A stretch of 64,000 nt of DNA from Paraburkholderia silviterrae (GTDB lineage Bacteria > Pseudomonadota > Gammaproteobacteria > Burkholderiales > Burkholderiaceae): contig NZ_SMRP01000006.1 in NCBI RefSeq assembly GCF_004353915.1, positions 62,599 to 126,598 of the forward strand, given 5' to 3'. A program made the translations under genes and the position numbers. This document shows positions 36,241 through 46,150 of this stretch, piece by piece; positions within the stretch are counted from its first letter, which is position 1, and the number at the start of each line of letters is the position of its first letter. The notes beneath the pieces are model-generated. The model was not told where the DNA came from. It saw only the letters and a program-made list of their open reading frames with translations, and made no database searches.

Positions 36241-36921
36241 TCAGAGGTAGAACGGGCGTGTCGACTTGAGGCCGACAAGATGCCGGATGCGGTCGAACGC
36301 GGCGATGAGCGCTCCGCGCCACCGTACCATCGGCCCGCCAATGCACACCGGCGAGAAATGGACCGTATCCACGCCTCCGGGAATACGAAATGGGCGTTCG
36401 ATGCCGTTGTCCGATTCCGTCACGAGCGCAGTGCCGTCGATCGCGGTCAGGCTCATCAGCAGATACGCCGATCCAGTCTTGTCGCCCAGGCCGAGCAGCG
36501 GTGCCACAATCGCGGGTAGTTGCTCGAGCAGCGGCAGTTCGTATGCGCCGGGCCACCACGTGTCGCGCTCGTCCAGCCACGGGCCGACACCCGGCATCCC
36601 CACCATCTCGAGCGTCCGATCCACCCCGAGATGGGCGTAGGCCCGGCACCGGCCTGCCTCGTCGCGTGCCGAGGAGGCGAGCCAGCCGCCTTCGTGCTCC
36701 ACGCAATTCGTCAAAGAGACGTTCGCGGGCTTTAGACTGCCGAACGTTGCCGCCATCCGCGTGGACGATATTGCCCCGACATCGCTCTGCGTCTCATTAC
36801 TGGGCACGATCTGGCACACCCACTTGGGTCCGTCCTGCAAGGACGTGGACACGTTGCCAAGCCGAACCTGCGCGGTTCTCCTGCGGGCACGTTCAACGAT
36901 AATGAATGGCGTATCCGGCAT
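36241..36921 (-). CDS. protein of unknown function (226 aa)
   Basis: I do not recognise this protein. It starts MPDTPFIIVERARRRTAQVR at an ATG with GAGAGAG upstream. The middle has EGGWLASSARDEAGRCRAYA. The C-terminal half is the most protein-like: EMVGMPGVGPWLDERDTWWP, LPLLEQLPAIVAPLLGLGDK, SAYLLMSLTAIDGTALV and VDTVHFSPVCIGGPMVRWRG. No signal peptide or membrane helix is evident. It lies directly upstream of the Lrp gene and may be the first gene of the homoserine-type operon. A frameshift in the less convincing N-terminal third cannot be excluded. Confidence 0.45.
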   Translation of the reverse strand: MPDTPFIIVERARRRTAQVRLGNVSTSLQDGPKWVCQIVPSNETQSDVGAISSTRMAATFGSLKPANVSLTNCVEHEGGWLASSARDEAGRCRAYAHLGVDRTLEMVGMPGVGPWLDERDTWWPGAYELPLLEQLPAIVAPLLGLGDKTGSAYLLMSLTAIDGTALVTESDNGIERPFRIPGGVDTVHFSPVCIGGPMVRWRGALIAAFDRIRHLVGLKSTRPFYL

Positions 36922-37181
36922 ACGACTCTCTCAATGCTTGCGCAATCGCGCCGCAGCCATGCTAGCGCGCTTCGATGGTTCCACCAAAAGGGCGGCAGAT
37001 GAGAGAAATCATATCGCCCGACAGCGTCGAAAAAAATCTCAGTGTCGAGCATTTGATCCGAAAAACGTACATAATTTTCCCGGCCGCGACGAATTTCGTC
37101 AGCAAGATCGACTACCCGTCGGTTCGGGCACGGCATTCAGGGACTCAGGGAAACTGGGATGCTGCATACCGGATTGCCCGA

Positions 37182-38429
37182 TCAGAGATCAAACCCGAGC
37201 TGCGTTTTGCCCAGTACCGACAAACTGCCTTCGGTGGCCCGGCCGACAAAATCGGTTTCGAAGTTGTCGGCAGGAAAGTCGGGCGGGCTCTCGCCTTTGA
37301 GGAACGCCGGCAGTTGCCGTTTCAGGTAGTCGTCATTTTTCGCGCAGCCGGGTGCCGCAGCGATGTACATGACGTTGCTGTATCCGGTTCCACGATGAGC
37401 GTCTTCGACCGCATGAATCACATCGCTGTGCCAGAAGACGGTGTCACCCGCCTGCATCAACGGAATCGACGAAAGCGCTTCGTGCAGCGGTGCATGCCAC
37501 TTTGCATCGATCGACAGGGCCCGCCCTGGCATTGCGCCACACAGATCGTCGTCGGCGACGTCGTCCTGAAGCGCCCGCAACAGCACATACACCATGGCGT
37601 TCGCGATCGGCACCAGTTGCAAGGTGCCATCGCCCGGCCCCTGGGGAGTGAGCGCGGTCCACCCCTGGAATGTGCGGAACATCGAACATACAGTCGGGGA
37701 ACGAATCTCTCGGGCTAGCGGCCGCCACGCCGCGTCGAAGGCGTCATACCGGCGCCATTCGCCGCTGAAGACATGACGATAGACACGCCGGAAGTTGTCA
37801 TCGAGCCAGCGCTCCACCGACCCGCCATCACAATGCGCGGAGAGGCCCAACGATTCGGAACCCGGAGGACGCCGGCGCAGGCGGTCCGCGTAGACCGGAA
37901 CCGTGTCCGGATCAAAGTGAATCCGACCTTCACTCTGCCACTTCCAGAGCCTGTTCAAAAAGACGCGTGTCTCGGTGAGTTCGGAAGACTGTCGGGCCTC
38001 CACTTGAGGTCCGGACCAGTAAATGCCGTAAATTTGCGGCTTGCTCGATGCGAGTGTGCCAAAAAACTTGTCCTCGGCCCGATGGGCGAGCTTGTCGTCC
38101 AGGCGATTACGCGCAACGTATTGCGCGATCTCGTCGTCCCATGCCCCGGCGCGTTCCCGGCTGAAGACGCCGCGCACGACACACGCTCCGCGCTCCTTGA
38201 TCGCCGCGATTGCCTGCTCGCTCACGCATCGCGCGGCAATGTCCGCGAACCGGATCTCCGGGATCACCGATTCGCCGCGCCGGCGCTCCTGCGCAATCAC
38301 ATCGACCTTGCGCCTGATTTCGGCGTCGACCTGCTCGAACGTTTCCCTGTAGTTGGGAAGTCTCTGGCGCAGTTGCCTCTTCACCGAACGGATTGCCGCC
38401 GGCAGATCTTCAATGTGCAGGGATTCCAT
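37182..38429 (-). CDS. DUF1479 family protein (YbiU-like, 2-oxoglutarate/Fe(II)-dioxygenase fold)
   Basis: A 415-aa protein of the DUF1479 family, thought to have a jelly-roll 2-oxoglutarate/Fe(II)-dioxygenase fold. Candidate metal ligands are H and D in [13 protein letters not shown] and the distal His in [18 protein letters not shown]; a downstream Arg in [19 protein letters not shown] could bind 2-oxoglutarate. The N-terminal ~100 residues are helical and charged. The ATG at 38429 has GGAGACG upstream, better than the earlier in-frame start. It is the last gene of the long leftward catabolic operon, 88 bases after the MFS gene. The substrate is unknown. Confidence 0.85.
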   Translation of the reverse strand: MESLHIEDLPAAIRSVKRQLRQRLPNYRETFEQVDAEIRRKVDVIAQERRRGESVIPEIRFADIAARCVSEQAIAAIKERGACVVRGVFSRERAGAWDDEIAQYVARNRLDDKLAHRAEDKFFGTLASSKPQIYGIYWSGPQVEARQSSELTETRVFLNRLWKWQSEGRIHFDPDTVPVYADRLRRRPPGSESLGLSAHCDGGSVERWLDDNFRRVYRHVFSGEWRRYDAFDAAWRPLAREIRSPTVCSMFRTFQGWTALTPQGPGDGTLQLVPIANAMVYVLLRALQDDVADDDLCGAMPGRALSIDAKWHAPLHEALSSIPLMQAGDTVFWHSDVIHAVEDAHRGTGYSNVMYIAAAPGCAKNDDYLKRQLPAFLKGESPPDFPADNFETDFVGRATEGSLSVLGKTQLGFDL

Positions 38430-38517
38430 GATGCGTCTCCGTATGCGCTGTAGTGCCCAAAATTTGGCCGTCGATACGAACCGCTGCGCAACCGCCGCGT
38501 TCCATTGCCGTACAACG

Positions 38518-39849
38518 CTATGCATTCAGATCGATTCCGCGCGTTTCCGGCGCAAAGAAAGTCGCGATGAACGTTATGCCGGCGAGCACCACCACATACA
38601 ACGCAATCGGCCACCAGGCGCCACCCGACCACCCGATCAGCGCTGTGGCGATGAACGGCGCGACGCCTCCAGAAGCCACTGCCGCAAACTCCTTGCTCAC
38701 AGCGACGCCCGTATACCGGAAGCGCGCGCTGAACAACTCCGGGAAGTAGGCGCCCTGAATCCCATACATGCCAAACACGCCGACGCCAATGGCCATCGCC
38801 ATGCTGAACACGATCCAGAACGGGTCTCGCGTATTAAACAACCAGAAGGCCGGAAACGCCCAGGCACAGGTAAAGAGCGCCGCGAGCCGGTACATCAGGC
38901 GCCGCCCGTAGCGGTCCGAGAGCCACCCCATCAACGGGATCGTCACCACGGCGAGCCCTGCCGCGATCGTAATGCCCACTGTCCCCACCGACTTGTCGAC
39001 CAACAGGATCTTGGTCAGATAGCTGAGCGCGAACACCTGATACAGATACGATGACCCGTTCTCGCCCACGCGGAGTCCGAATGCCACCAGGAGACGGCCC
39101 GGCGATTCACTCAGCAGGTCCCTGACGGGACGCTCGCTCGCATGTCCCGTACGCCGGATCTCCTCGAACACGGGGCTCTCTTTCACGCGCATCCGGATGA
39201 CGATGCCCGCAATCACAACGAGCGCACTGAAGAGAAACGGAACACGCCAGCCCCAGGCCAGGAATTCATCCTTTGGCAGACGCTGTACCAGCGTAAAGAT
39301 GGCCCCGGCCAACAGGATGCCAATGATGCAGCCGGCAAACGGCAATGCTGCGTAGAAGCCCCGACGCTCAGCGGGCGCAAACTCCGAGACGATCAGCGAC
39401 GCCCCTGCCTGCTCCGCTCCGGCACCGAAACCCTGCAGAAGACGTAGCGCAACAAGAAGCACAGTCGCCCCGACCCCAGCCGTCGCGTAGGTGGGCAACA
39501 GCCCGATGCAAAACGTTGAGCCGCCCATCAACAAAACCGTTGCAACCAGCACAACCTTGCGCCCCAGCCTGTCACCGATCCATCCAAAGAAGAGTCCGCC
39601 GAATGGGCGCGCAAAGAAACCCGCCGCGTACGCACCGAAGATGGCAAGGAGTCCGGCGGCCTTGCTCAGGCCGGGAAAGAAGAGATCGGCGAAGATCAAC
39701 GCCGATGCCGTTCCGTAGATACTGAAGTCGTACCACTCCATCGCACTGCCTGCGGTACTCGCGGCAATTACGCGACCAAGATCGGCGGCGCAAACCTCGG
39801 GTCGCGCTCGTTTGCTGGCAGCGGCGCCTTCTATCGCGTACATCTTCAT
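38518..39849 (-). CDS. MFS transporter, metabolite:H+ symporter (MHS) family
   Basis: A 443-aa, 12-helix proton symporter of the ProP/ShiA/KgtP subfamily. Marks include [40 protein letters not shown] with the [17 protein letters not shown] loop, [20 protein letters not shown] and [15 protein letters not shown]. These carriers import organic acids, betaines or aromatic acids. The ATG at 39849 overlaps the stop of the UPF0303 gene (ATGA) and has GGAGGAG upstream. It gives the operon a second uptake route besides the ABC transporter, perhaps for an oxidised acid form of the sugar-like substrate. Confidence 0.9.
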   Translation of the reverse strand: MKMYAIEGAAASKRARPEVCAADLGRVIAASTAGSAMEWYDFSIYGTASALIFADLFFPGLSKAAGLLAIFGAYAAGFFARPFGGLFFGWIGDRLGRKVVLVATVLLMGGSTFCIGLLPTYATAGVGATVLLVALRLLQGFGAGAEQAGASLIVSEFAPAERRGFYAALPFAGCIIGILLAGAIFTLVQRLPKDEFLAWGWRVPFLFSALVVIAGIVIRMRVKESPVFEEIRRTGHASERPVRDLLSESPGRLLVAFGLRVGENGSSYLYQVFALSYLTKILLVDKSVGTVGITIAAGLAVVTIPLMGWLSDRYGRRLMYRLAALFTCAWAFPAFWLFNTRDPFWIVFSMAMAIGVGVFGMYGIQGAYFPELFSARFRYTGVAVSKEFAAVASGGVAPFIATALIGWSGGAWWPIALYVVVLAGITFIATFFAPETRGIDLNA

Positions 39850-40391
39850 TGTCTCGTCTCCTCCATGCCCTGTCTTTTCGTCGTCGCGACTGGGCGGGAA
39901 AGCACCGCATCGACGTGCGGGATCCCGAGATGCCAGCACAGTGCTTCGATGACGAGTTCGTGATCGGCCACATCGTCGAGCCCCGACACCGACATCGCGC
40001 CGACGATGCCCGCGTTCGCCACACGCAGTGGCACGCCGCCACCGAAGAGTGTGAAGTCGCTCGTAGACAATCCGTGCGACGCCAGCAACCTGTCCTCACG
40101 CGCAAACATTGCGCCGACCTCAAGCGAGCTCTTTCCGAAATGGAACACGGTATTCTGCTTGCGGCGTATCCATTGCGCGTTGTCTGCGCTGCTCCCTTCG
40201 AGCGCGCAGAAGAAGATCGCGCCCTGTGGCTGCACGATACTCAATGCGACGGGCAGCCCCCGGCGCGACGCGATGTTCACTGCGATCTCGCCGAGCTTGC
40301 GCGCGATCTCCGCATTGAATGCCGGCAGCGTCGTACGAGCCGCCTGCTGATCGAACGTCTCGTCGATCACCTGCGCATGCCTGTGTCCCAT
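39846..40391 (-). CDS. UPF0303 / haem-degrading-domain family protein
   Basis: A 181-aa protein of the HbpS/GlcG-like superfamily. The UPF0303 pattern is clear: WIRRKQNTVFHFGKSSLEVG, the middle LSTSDFTLFGGGVPLRV and the tail VGAMSVSGLDDVADHELVIE. Members occur in catabolic operons; the biochemical role is poorly defined. The start is the ATG at 40391 with GAGGTCGGG upstream. It is coupled by a 4-base overlap to the MFS gene and follows the DUF993 gene by 47 bases. Confidence 0.85.
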   Translation of the reverse strand: MGHRHAQVIDETFDQQAARTTLPAFNAEIARKLGEIAVNIASRRGLPVALSIVQPQGAIFFCALEGSSADNAQWIRRKQNTVFHFGKSSLEVGAMFAREDRLLASHGLSTSDFTLFGGGVPLRVANAGIVGAMSVSGLDDVADHELVIEALCWHLGIPHVDAVLSRPVATTKRQGMEETRQ

Positions 40392-40438
40392 CCCGACCTC
40401 CCTCGCCCCGCCAGGGGCGTCCCCTCGTTGAACAAGCC

Positions 40439-41611
40439 TCACTGACCGATTCCGGCGTGAACACTCAAAAAAGCGGCCATTCGCTGAACGGCGAGTTCAG
40501 GCCGGATCAGTACGCCACACGCGTCAGCCTTGCGAAAGACTTCGGCGTAGTGCAGCACCGAACGCGCCGACTCCATGCCCCCCGCCATCGAGAAGTGATC
40601 CTGGTGCCCGTTCAGCCAGGCGAGGAACACCACACCGGCCTTGTAGTACTGCGTGGGCGCACGGAAAAGCTCGCGCGACAATGCGACGGTCGGCGCCATC
40701 GTCCTGTGGTAGGCATCGATGTCGTTTCGCGCGAGATCGGCCAGCGCGCGGGCGGCCACAGGCGCGATCGGGTCGAAAATGCCGAGCAGGGCATGGGAGA
40801 TGCCGGTGCTGTCGCCGGCAATCAGGTCGCCATAGTTGAAATCGTCCCCGGTGTACATCCGCACGCCTTCAGGAAGCTGCGCACGCAGTTCGCGTTCGTA
40901 CTCGGCGTTGAGCAGGGAGATCTTGATGCCCTCGATCTTTCCTGGGTGGAGCCGGATCACTTCGAGCACCGTCGCCATGGCGGCGTGAATGTCGCTGCTG
41001 CCCCAGTACCTCGCAAGCGACGCATCGAATGCCTCGCCGAGCCAGTGCAGCACGACCTTGTTACGGCTTTCGGAAATGACGGCGTCGTAGACATTCAGAT
41101 AGTCTTCGGGCGAGCGCGCCGCGGCACACAGTGCGCGGCTTGCCATCATGATGACCCGGCCTCCCGCCGACTCCACGACCTCGAATTGTTCACGGTATGC
41201 GTTGATGACATCGGAGAGTCCGTGACGTCGCCGGTCGTCGAGATGATCGGTGCCTGCTCCGCATGCGAGATCCGCACCGGGAACCGTGCGCGCGTGGGCG
41301 ATGCTCCGCCGAATCAGCTCCGCAGCCGTTTGCCAGCCCACGCCCATGCCGCGCTGGGCCGTATCCATCGCCTCGGCCACCTTGAAGCCCAGGCCATAGA
41401 GATAGCTGCGGAATGCGAGCGTCCTGTCCCAGTCGATGGCTGGGGCACCCGACCAGGGTTCGTAGTTGCACGAAGGATCCGTCACGACGTGCGCGGCGGC
41501 GTACGCCACGCGATTGAAGCTGAAGTTTGCTTCCGGCGCAGCATTTGATTCGGTATGCTTGAGATTGTAGGGCGCCGTTGCGCCATCGGAATTAGGGAGA
41601 ACGAGTTTCAT
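40439..41611 (-). CDS. DUF993 family protein (DapA-like TIM-barrel)
   Basis: A 390-aa protein of the DUF993 family, distant relatives of dihydrodipicolinate synthase. It begins MKLVLPNSDGATAPYNLKHT and has GLGFKVAEAMDTAQRGMGVG, VVLHWLGEAFDASLARYWGS, IHPGKIEGIKISLL-like LHPGKIEGIKISLLNAEYER (a candidate Schiff-base Lys), YTGDDFNYGDLIAGDSTGIS and WLNGHQDHFSMAGGMESARS. Members sit with Gfo/Idh oxidoreductases and sugar ABC transporters, suggesting aldol-type cleavage or dehydration of a sugar-derived acid, but this is not established. The ATG at 41611 follows GAGAGACACC. The GMC gene ends 8 bases upstream. Confidence 0.88.
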   Translation of the reverse strand: MKLVLPNSDGATAPYNLKHTESNAAPEANFSFNRVAYAAAHVVTDPSCNYEPWSGAPAIDWDRTLAFRSYLYGLGFKVAEAMDTAQRGMGVGWQTAAELIRRSIAHARTVPGADLACGAGTDHLDDRRRHGLSDVINAYREQFEVVESAGGRVIMMASRALCAAARSPEDYLNVYDAVISESRNKVVLHWLGEAFDASLARYWGSSDIHAAMATVLEVIRLHPGKIEGIKISLLNAEYERELRAQLPEGVRMYTGDDFNYGDLIAGDSTGISHALLGIFDPIAPVAARALADLARNDIDAYHRTMAPTVALSRELFRAPTQYYKAGVVFLAWLNGHQDHFSMAGGMESARSVLHYAEVFRKADACGVLIRPELAVQRMAAFLSVHAGIGQ

Positions 41612-41619
41612 GGTGTCTC

Positions 41620-43302
41620 TCAGTAGGACGTTGGCGCTGCGACATTGGGCATGCCGCGTTGCCGGCCATTCGCGGCGGGCGTATCGATGCGCCCGAGAAT
41701 GTGATCTGCAGCCTTCTCGGCGATCATGATCGTCGGTGCATTGGTGTTGCACGAGGGAATGAATGGCATGACCGAGGCATCGACCACTCGAAGCCCGTCG
41801 AGCCCGATTACGCGCAAATCCGGCGTAACGACGCTGCGTGCGTCGTTCGCGGGTCCCATCCGGCAGGTGCCAACCGGATGGTGGTCCGTCTTCGCGTTCG
41901 CACACGCGTAGTCGAACAGTTCGGCATCGGTGCGAAGCTTCGCGCCCGGCAGCACTTCCTGCTGTACGTAGCGTTTGAGCGCGGGCTGGCTCATGATCTC
42001 GCGCGCAAGACGCAACCCCTGCAAAGCGAGGTCGCGGTCGCGCGGATCGCACCAGTAGTTCGGGTCGATGAGCGGCGCGGCCGCGGGGTCCCCAGTGGCG
42101 AGGCGCACGGTGCCGCGCGATTTCGGGCGCAGATAGGCGGTATTGAGCGTGACACCCGCATTACCCAGTTTGGCCATGCCCGCTTCGATGCCCGAACCCA
42201 GCCCCAGATGGAACTGGATGTCCGGCGAGCGGGCCGTCGACGCACCCTTGCCTTCTGCGTACCAGAAGCCACCGGTCTCGAAGAGGCTGGACGCGACCGG
42301 CCCCTTGCGCAAGAGCAGGTACTGCAGCCCTGCCCACGCTGCATGATGGAGCTTGTTGTACTTGTCGTAGGTGTGATCGCCCGTGCATTCCGCAATCACG
42401 AACAGATCGAGATGATCCTGCAGGTTCGAGCCGACGCCTTGCATGTCGTGCACGACGCGCACGCCCACAGCCTGCAAATGGTCGGCAGGGCCGATGCCCG
42501 ACTGCATGAGCAGCTTCGGCGAGCCGATTGCTCCTGACGCCACGATGACCTCGCGCCGTGCGCGCACAATGACCGGCGTTCGATCTGTGCCGCTCACCAG
42601 CTCCAAGCCGACCGCGCGCCCTCCCTCCACCACCACCCGCAGGGCCTGCGCCTGCAGCAGCACCCGCAGGTTTGGCCGGTTGAGCACAGGCTGAAGAAAC
42701 CCGACGGCCGCCGACGAGCGCCGTGCGTCGAGTTGCGTCAGCTGGTAGTAGCCCAGCCCTTCCTGCTCTGCACCATTGAAGTCGGGATTGAACGGCATGC
42801 CCATTTCCTGGCCAGCCTGGAAGAACGCTTCGCAGATCGGCAGCGGGCTGATGGGATTGGAAACGCCGAGCGGTCCGCCATAACCGTGGAACGCGTTCGC
42901 AAAGCGCTGATTGTTTTCCGAACGCCGGAAATACGGCAGCACGTCCCGATAGCCCCAGCCCGCAGCGCCGCCCAGCGTCTCCCACTCGTCGTAGTCGGCC
43001 GGCACGCCACGCGTGTAGATCTGGGCGTTGATCGAAGAGCCTCCGCCGATGACCTTCGCCTGGGTGAAGCGCAGCACGCGGTCCTTCATATGCTTCTGCG
43101 GCACCGTATGCCAGCCCCACGAGCCGATGCCTTTGGTCATCTTCGCGAACCCGGCAGGCATGTGAAAAAGCGGGTTGCGGTCCATGCCGCCGGCTTCGAG
43201 CAGCAGGACCTTGACCGACGGGTCCGCGCTCAGGCGGTTCGCCAGCACGCAGCCGGCCGAGCCGCCGCCTGTGATGATGTAGTCGTAGTCTTCGGTTTTC
43301 AT
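41620..43302 (-). CDS. GMC-family FAD oxidoreductase (choline-dehydrogenase-like)
   Basis: A 560-aa flavoprotein oxidising an alcohol. The FAD-binding start YDYIITGGGSAGCVLANRLS, KVIGGGSSINAQIYTRG, REVIVASGAIGSPKLLMQSG and the C-terminal catalytic His in TDHHPVGTCRMGP plus SVMPFIPSCNTNAPTIMIAE are all present. Without a signal peptide it should act in the cytoplasm, probably passing electrons to a quinone. The ATG at 43302 (AAGGTGG upstream) is 10 bases from the SDR stop. In the operon it may carry out one of the early oxidations of a polyol- or sugar-like substrate, before the aldehyde dehydrogenase. Confidence 0.92.
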   Translation of the reverse strand: MKTEDYDYIITGGGSAGCVLANRLSADPSVKVLLLEAGGMDRNPLFHMPAGFAKMTKGIGSWGWHTVPQKHMKDRVLRFTQAKVIGGGSSINAQIYTRGVPADYDEWETLGGAAGWGYRDVLPYFRRSENNQRFANAFHGYGGPLGVSNPISPLPICEAFFQAGQEMGMPFNPDFNGAEQEGLGYYQLTQLDARRSSAAVGFLQPVLNRPNLRVLLQAQALRVVVEGGRAVGLELVSGTDRTPVIVRARREVIVASGAIGSPKLLMQSGIGPADHLQAVGVRVVHDMQGVGSNLQDHLDLFVIAECTGDHTYDKYNKLHHAAWAGLQYLLLRKGPVASSLFETGGFWYAEGKGASTARSPDIQFHLGLGSGIEAGMAKLGNAGVTLNTAYLRPKSRGTVRLATGDPAAAPLIDPNYWCDPRDRDLALQGLRLAREIMSQPALKRYVQQEVLPGAKLRTDAELFDYACANAKTDHHPVGTCRMGPANDARSVVTPDLRVIGLDGLRVVDASVMPFIPSCNTNAPTIMIAEKAADHILGRIDTPAANGRQRGMPNVAAPTSY

Positions 43303-43312
43303 GCTGCCACCT

Positions 43313-44089
43313 TCAAAATGCCGCGATGGAGAGGCCGCCGTCCACGTGCAGCACACTGCCGGTCGCGAACTGCAGCGCGCCGCCGGCCAGTTCGCCGACC
43401 GCTCTCGCCACGTCTTCTGCCTCGCCCCAACGATTCATGGGCACCAGACCCTCCTTGAAGCGCGCCTCGTATTTCTGCGCCACGCCCTGGGTCATGGGCG
43501 TTCGAATGATCCCGGGCCGCACCTCGAAAACGGGAATGCCCGCGGACGCGAGCCGCAGTGCGAACAGCTTCGTCATCATCGGCAGCGCGGATTTCGACAG
43601 GCAGTACTCGGCGCGCTCCGTCGAAGCCATCGTCGCGGACACCGAGGAAACCGTCACGATCGCGCGCGGGTAGCTCGAGCTCGTGTCCATCATGTGGCGC
43701 GCCACGACCTGGGTCATGAAGAACGTGCCACGCAGATTGACCCCGAGCACGGTGTCGAACGCGTCCGGCTTGACGTCGAGAAGATCGCCCCGCGACGGCG
43801 ACCCCATGCCAGCGTTGTTCACGAGGCAATGCAGTTCGCCGCACCAGCTCAATACATTCACGAGGGTCTGCTCGTGCGTCGTGACATCCTGAAGATTCGA
43901 CTGCACGAACAGCGCACGGCCACCGCGCGCCTCGATTTCGCGCAGCGTGATCGCGCTATCCGCGTCGTCTTCGAGGTCGGTGATTGCCACGTCGTAGCCG
44001 CGCGTAGCGAGTTCGATCGCAATGGCTCGTCCGATACCGCGGCGCCCGCCCGTTACCAGCGCCGCTGGACGTTTGACCTCTTCAGACAT
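43313..44089 (-). CDS. SDR-family oxidoreductase (3-ketoacyl-ACP reductase-like)
   Basis: A 258-aa classical short-chain dehydrogenase. The cofactor loop LVTGGRRGIGRAIAIELATR, the adenine-site Asp in AITDLEDDAD, LVNNAGMGS (NNAG) and the active site VSSVSATMASTERAEYCLSK (Ser, YxxxK) are intact, with the C-terminal GSVLHVDGGLSIAAF. The Arg-rich TGGRRGIGR with D in strand 2 suggests NAD preference. ATG at 44089 has GGAGCGG upstream; 44101 is an alternative. It is sandwiched between the transporter ATPase and GMC genes, so it should oxidise or reduce a hydroxyl of the imported compound. Confidence 0.9.
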   Translation of the reverse strand: MSEEVKRPAALVTGGRRGIGRAIAIELATRGYDVAITDLEDDADSAITLREIEARGGRALFVQSNLQDVTTHEQTLVNVLSWCGELHCLVNNAGMGSPSRGDLLDVKPDAFDTVLGVNLRGTFFMTQVVARHMMDTSSSYPRAIVTVSSVSATMASTERAEYCLSKSALPMMTKLFALRLASAGIPVFEVRPGIIRTPMTQGVAQKYEARFKEGLVPMNRWGEAEDVARAVGELAGGALQFATGSVLHVDGGLSIAAF

Positions 44090-44119
44090 GGCCCGCTCCA
44101 TATGAAGTCCCAGCGCACA

Positions 44120-45226
44120 TCACGCAATCCTCTCTTCAGTTTGCGCGTCGAAGAGTACGAGCTTCGACAGATCGACACGCAGCTTGCAGCGCTCGCCCGG
44201 CGAGTGCGGAACGTCCGCACCAAGCCGCGCCGCAACCTCGACGCCGCCCAGTTCCATCACGGCGAACACGTCGGGTCCCGTGGGCTCCATCACGAGCATC
44301 TTCACCTCGACTTCGCGCAACGCGTCGGGCGTGCGTCCGCCCTCGACGCCGATGGCCTCCGGGCGCAGCCCGGCGATAACCGGCTTGCCGGCGTAGCTGG
44401 CCACCGCCGCGGATTGCGGCGGCAATTCGAAGCGTGCCGCCGCGCTGCCCTGGCCAACCGCGAGCATGAGCTTGCCGCCCTCCGCGCTGAGCATGGCGGG
44501 AATCAGGTTCATCGAAGGCGAGCCCATGAACGTCGCCACAAACGTGTTGGCCGGTGCGCTGTAAATTTCCGCGGGCGTGCCGAATTGCTGTATCACGCCG
44601 CCCTTCATCACTGCGATACGGGTCGCCAGTGTCATTGCCTCGATCTGGTCGTGCGTCACGTAGACGATGGTCGCGCCCAGCCGCTGATGCAACTTCTTGA
44701 TCTCGGTGCGCATGTCCACGCGCAGCTTCGCGTCGAGGTTCGACAAGGGCTCGTCAAACAGGAAGATCTTCGGATTGCGAACGAGTGCCCGGCCCATCGC
44801 CACGCGCTGGCGCTGACCGCCCGAAAGCTGCCCGGGACGCCGGTTGATCAGGTGATCGATCTGCAGCAGCTTCGCCGCGTCGGAGACCGCCTTCTCGCGC
44901 TCCGCCTTCCCGACCTTGCGCATCTCCAGACCAAAGCTGATGTTCTGGCCGATCGTCATGTTCGGATAGAGCGCGTAGCTCTGGAACACCATGGCAATGT
45001 CGCGCTCGCTTGGATGAAGGTCATTCACGCGATCGCTGTCAATGCGGATTTCACCGTCCGAAATCGTGTCGAGGCCTGCGATCAGCGAAAGCAATGTGGA
45101 CTTGCCGCAGCCCGAGGGCCCCACCAGCACCAGAAAGTCGCCGTCGCCGACATCGATATTGATGTTCTTCAGAATTTCCGTGGCGCCGTAGGCCTTGCGG
45201 ACGTTCGAAATATGTAGAGAAGCCAT
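44120..45226 (-). CDS. sugar ABC transporter ATP-binding protein (MalK/UgpC type)
   Basis: A 368-aa ATPase of the carbohydrate-uptake family. Walker [22 protein letters not shown]-loop [20 protein letters not shown], signature [15 protein letters not shown], Walker [21 protein letters not shown] and H-loop [13 protein letters not shown] are complete. The C-terminal OB-type regulatory region runs to [18 protein letters not shown]. It energises the permease pair encoded just upstream. Length and motifs are typical of UgpC/MsmK proteins. Confidence 0.95.
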   Translation of the reverse strand: MASLHISNVRKAYGATEILKNINIDVGDGDFLVLVGPSGCGKSTLLSLIAGLDTISDGEIRIDSDRVNDLHPSERDIAMVFQSYALYPNMTIGQNISFGLEMRKVGKAEREKAVSDAAKLLQIDHLINRRPGQLSGGQRQRVAMGRALVRNPKIFLFDEPLSNLDAKLRVDMRTEIKKLHQRLGATIVYVTHDQIEAMTLATRIAVMKGGVIQQFGTPAEIYSAPANTFVATFMGSPSMNLIPAMLSAEGGKLMLAVGQGSAAARFELPPQSAAVASYAGKPVIAGLRPEAIGVEGGRTPDALREVEVKMLVMEPTGPDVFAVMELGGVEVAARLGADVPHSPGERCKLRVDLSKLVLFDAQTEERIA

Positions 45227-45238
45227 TTTGCCTACTCC

Positions 45239-46132
45239 TTAACCCTTGACCGAGCCGGCCATCATGCCGCGCACGAAATAGCGACCACCAATCACATAGA
45301 CCAGCAGCGTGGGCAGCGCGGTGATCACTGCGGCTGCCATCTGCACGTTGTATTCGCGCACGCCCGTCGACGTGTTGACGATGTTGTTGAGCGCCACCGT
45401 GATCGGCGCGGTGCTGCCCGTCGTGAACGAAGCGCCGAACAGGAAGTCGTTCCAGATATTGGTGAACTGCCAGATCACCGTGACGGTGATGATTGCGCCG
45501 GAGCACGGCAGCAGGATGCGCAGAAAGATCCGGAAAAAGCGCGCACCGTCGATCATGGCGGCCTTCACCAGTTCATCGGGAAACGCGATATAGAAGTTGC
45601 GGAAATAGAGCGTTGTGAAGCACAGGCCATACACCACGTGCACGAACACGAGTCCGGTGATCGACTGCGCGAGCCCCACCTTGCCGAGGAATGTCGCCAT
45701 CGGGATCAGCACGACCTGGAACGGAATGAAGCAGCCGAACAGCACCAGACCGAAGAGGATGTTGTCGCCCTTGAAACGCCATTTGGTCAGCACGTAGCCG
45801 TTCAGTGCGCCGATGAAAGTCGAGATCGTGACCGCGGCCACCACCATGCGCGTCGAGTTCCAGAAGAACCCCTTCACGCCTGAGCAGTCGAGACCGACAC
45901 ACGCTTCACCCCAGGCCTTGAGCCACGGCTCGATAGTCCATACACGCGGCAACGCGAGAATATTCCCGCTATACACCTCGGAGAGCGGCTTGAACGACGT
46001 CAGCATCATGACCGCGAGCGGTACCAGATAGACGGCTGCGAACACAGCCAGCAATCCGTAGATCACGATCCGCGATAGATAGTTGTGCTTACCCATCACC
46101 ATTTGCGGTGAGTCCCATGTCTTGTTCGACAT
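45239..46132 (-). CDS. carbohydrate ABC transporter permease (MalG-like)
   Basis: A 297-aa inner-membrane permease with six helices. The first is YGLLAVFAAVYLVPLAVMML. The EAA loop FPDELVKAAMIDGARFFRIF with LRILLPCSGAIITV is the MalG-type contact with the ATPase. The ATG at 46132 has AGGAGAC. Its stop is 12 bases before the ATPase start. It pairs with the MalF-like permease upstream. Confidence 0.93.
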   Translation of the reverse strand: MSNKTWDSPQMVMGKHNYLSRIVIYGLLAVFAAVYLVPLAVMMLTSFKPLSEVYSGNILALPRVWTIEPWLKAWGEACVGLDCSGVKGFFWNSTRMVVAAVTISTFIGALNGYVLTKWRFKGDNILFGLVLFGCFIPFQVVLIPMATFLGKVGLAQSITGLVFVHVVYGLCFTTLYFRNFYIAFPDELVKAAMIDGARFFRIFLRILLPCSGAIITVTVIWQFTNIWNDFLFGASFTTGSTAPITVALNNIVNTSTGVREYNVQMAAAVITALPTLLVYVIGGRYFVRGMMAGSVKG

Positions 46133-46150
46133 GACTGTCTCCTGTGCGTA

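Noticed and set aside
43301..45217. 638-codon plus-strand open frame
   Set aside because: Antisense to SDR and MalK-type ATPase genes with full catalytic motifs.
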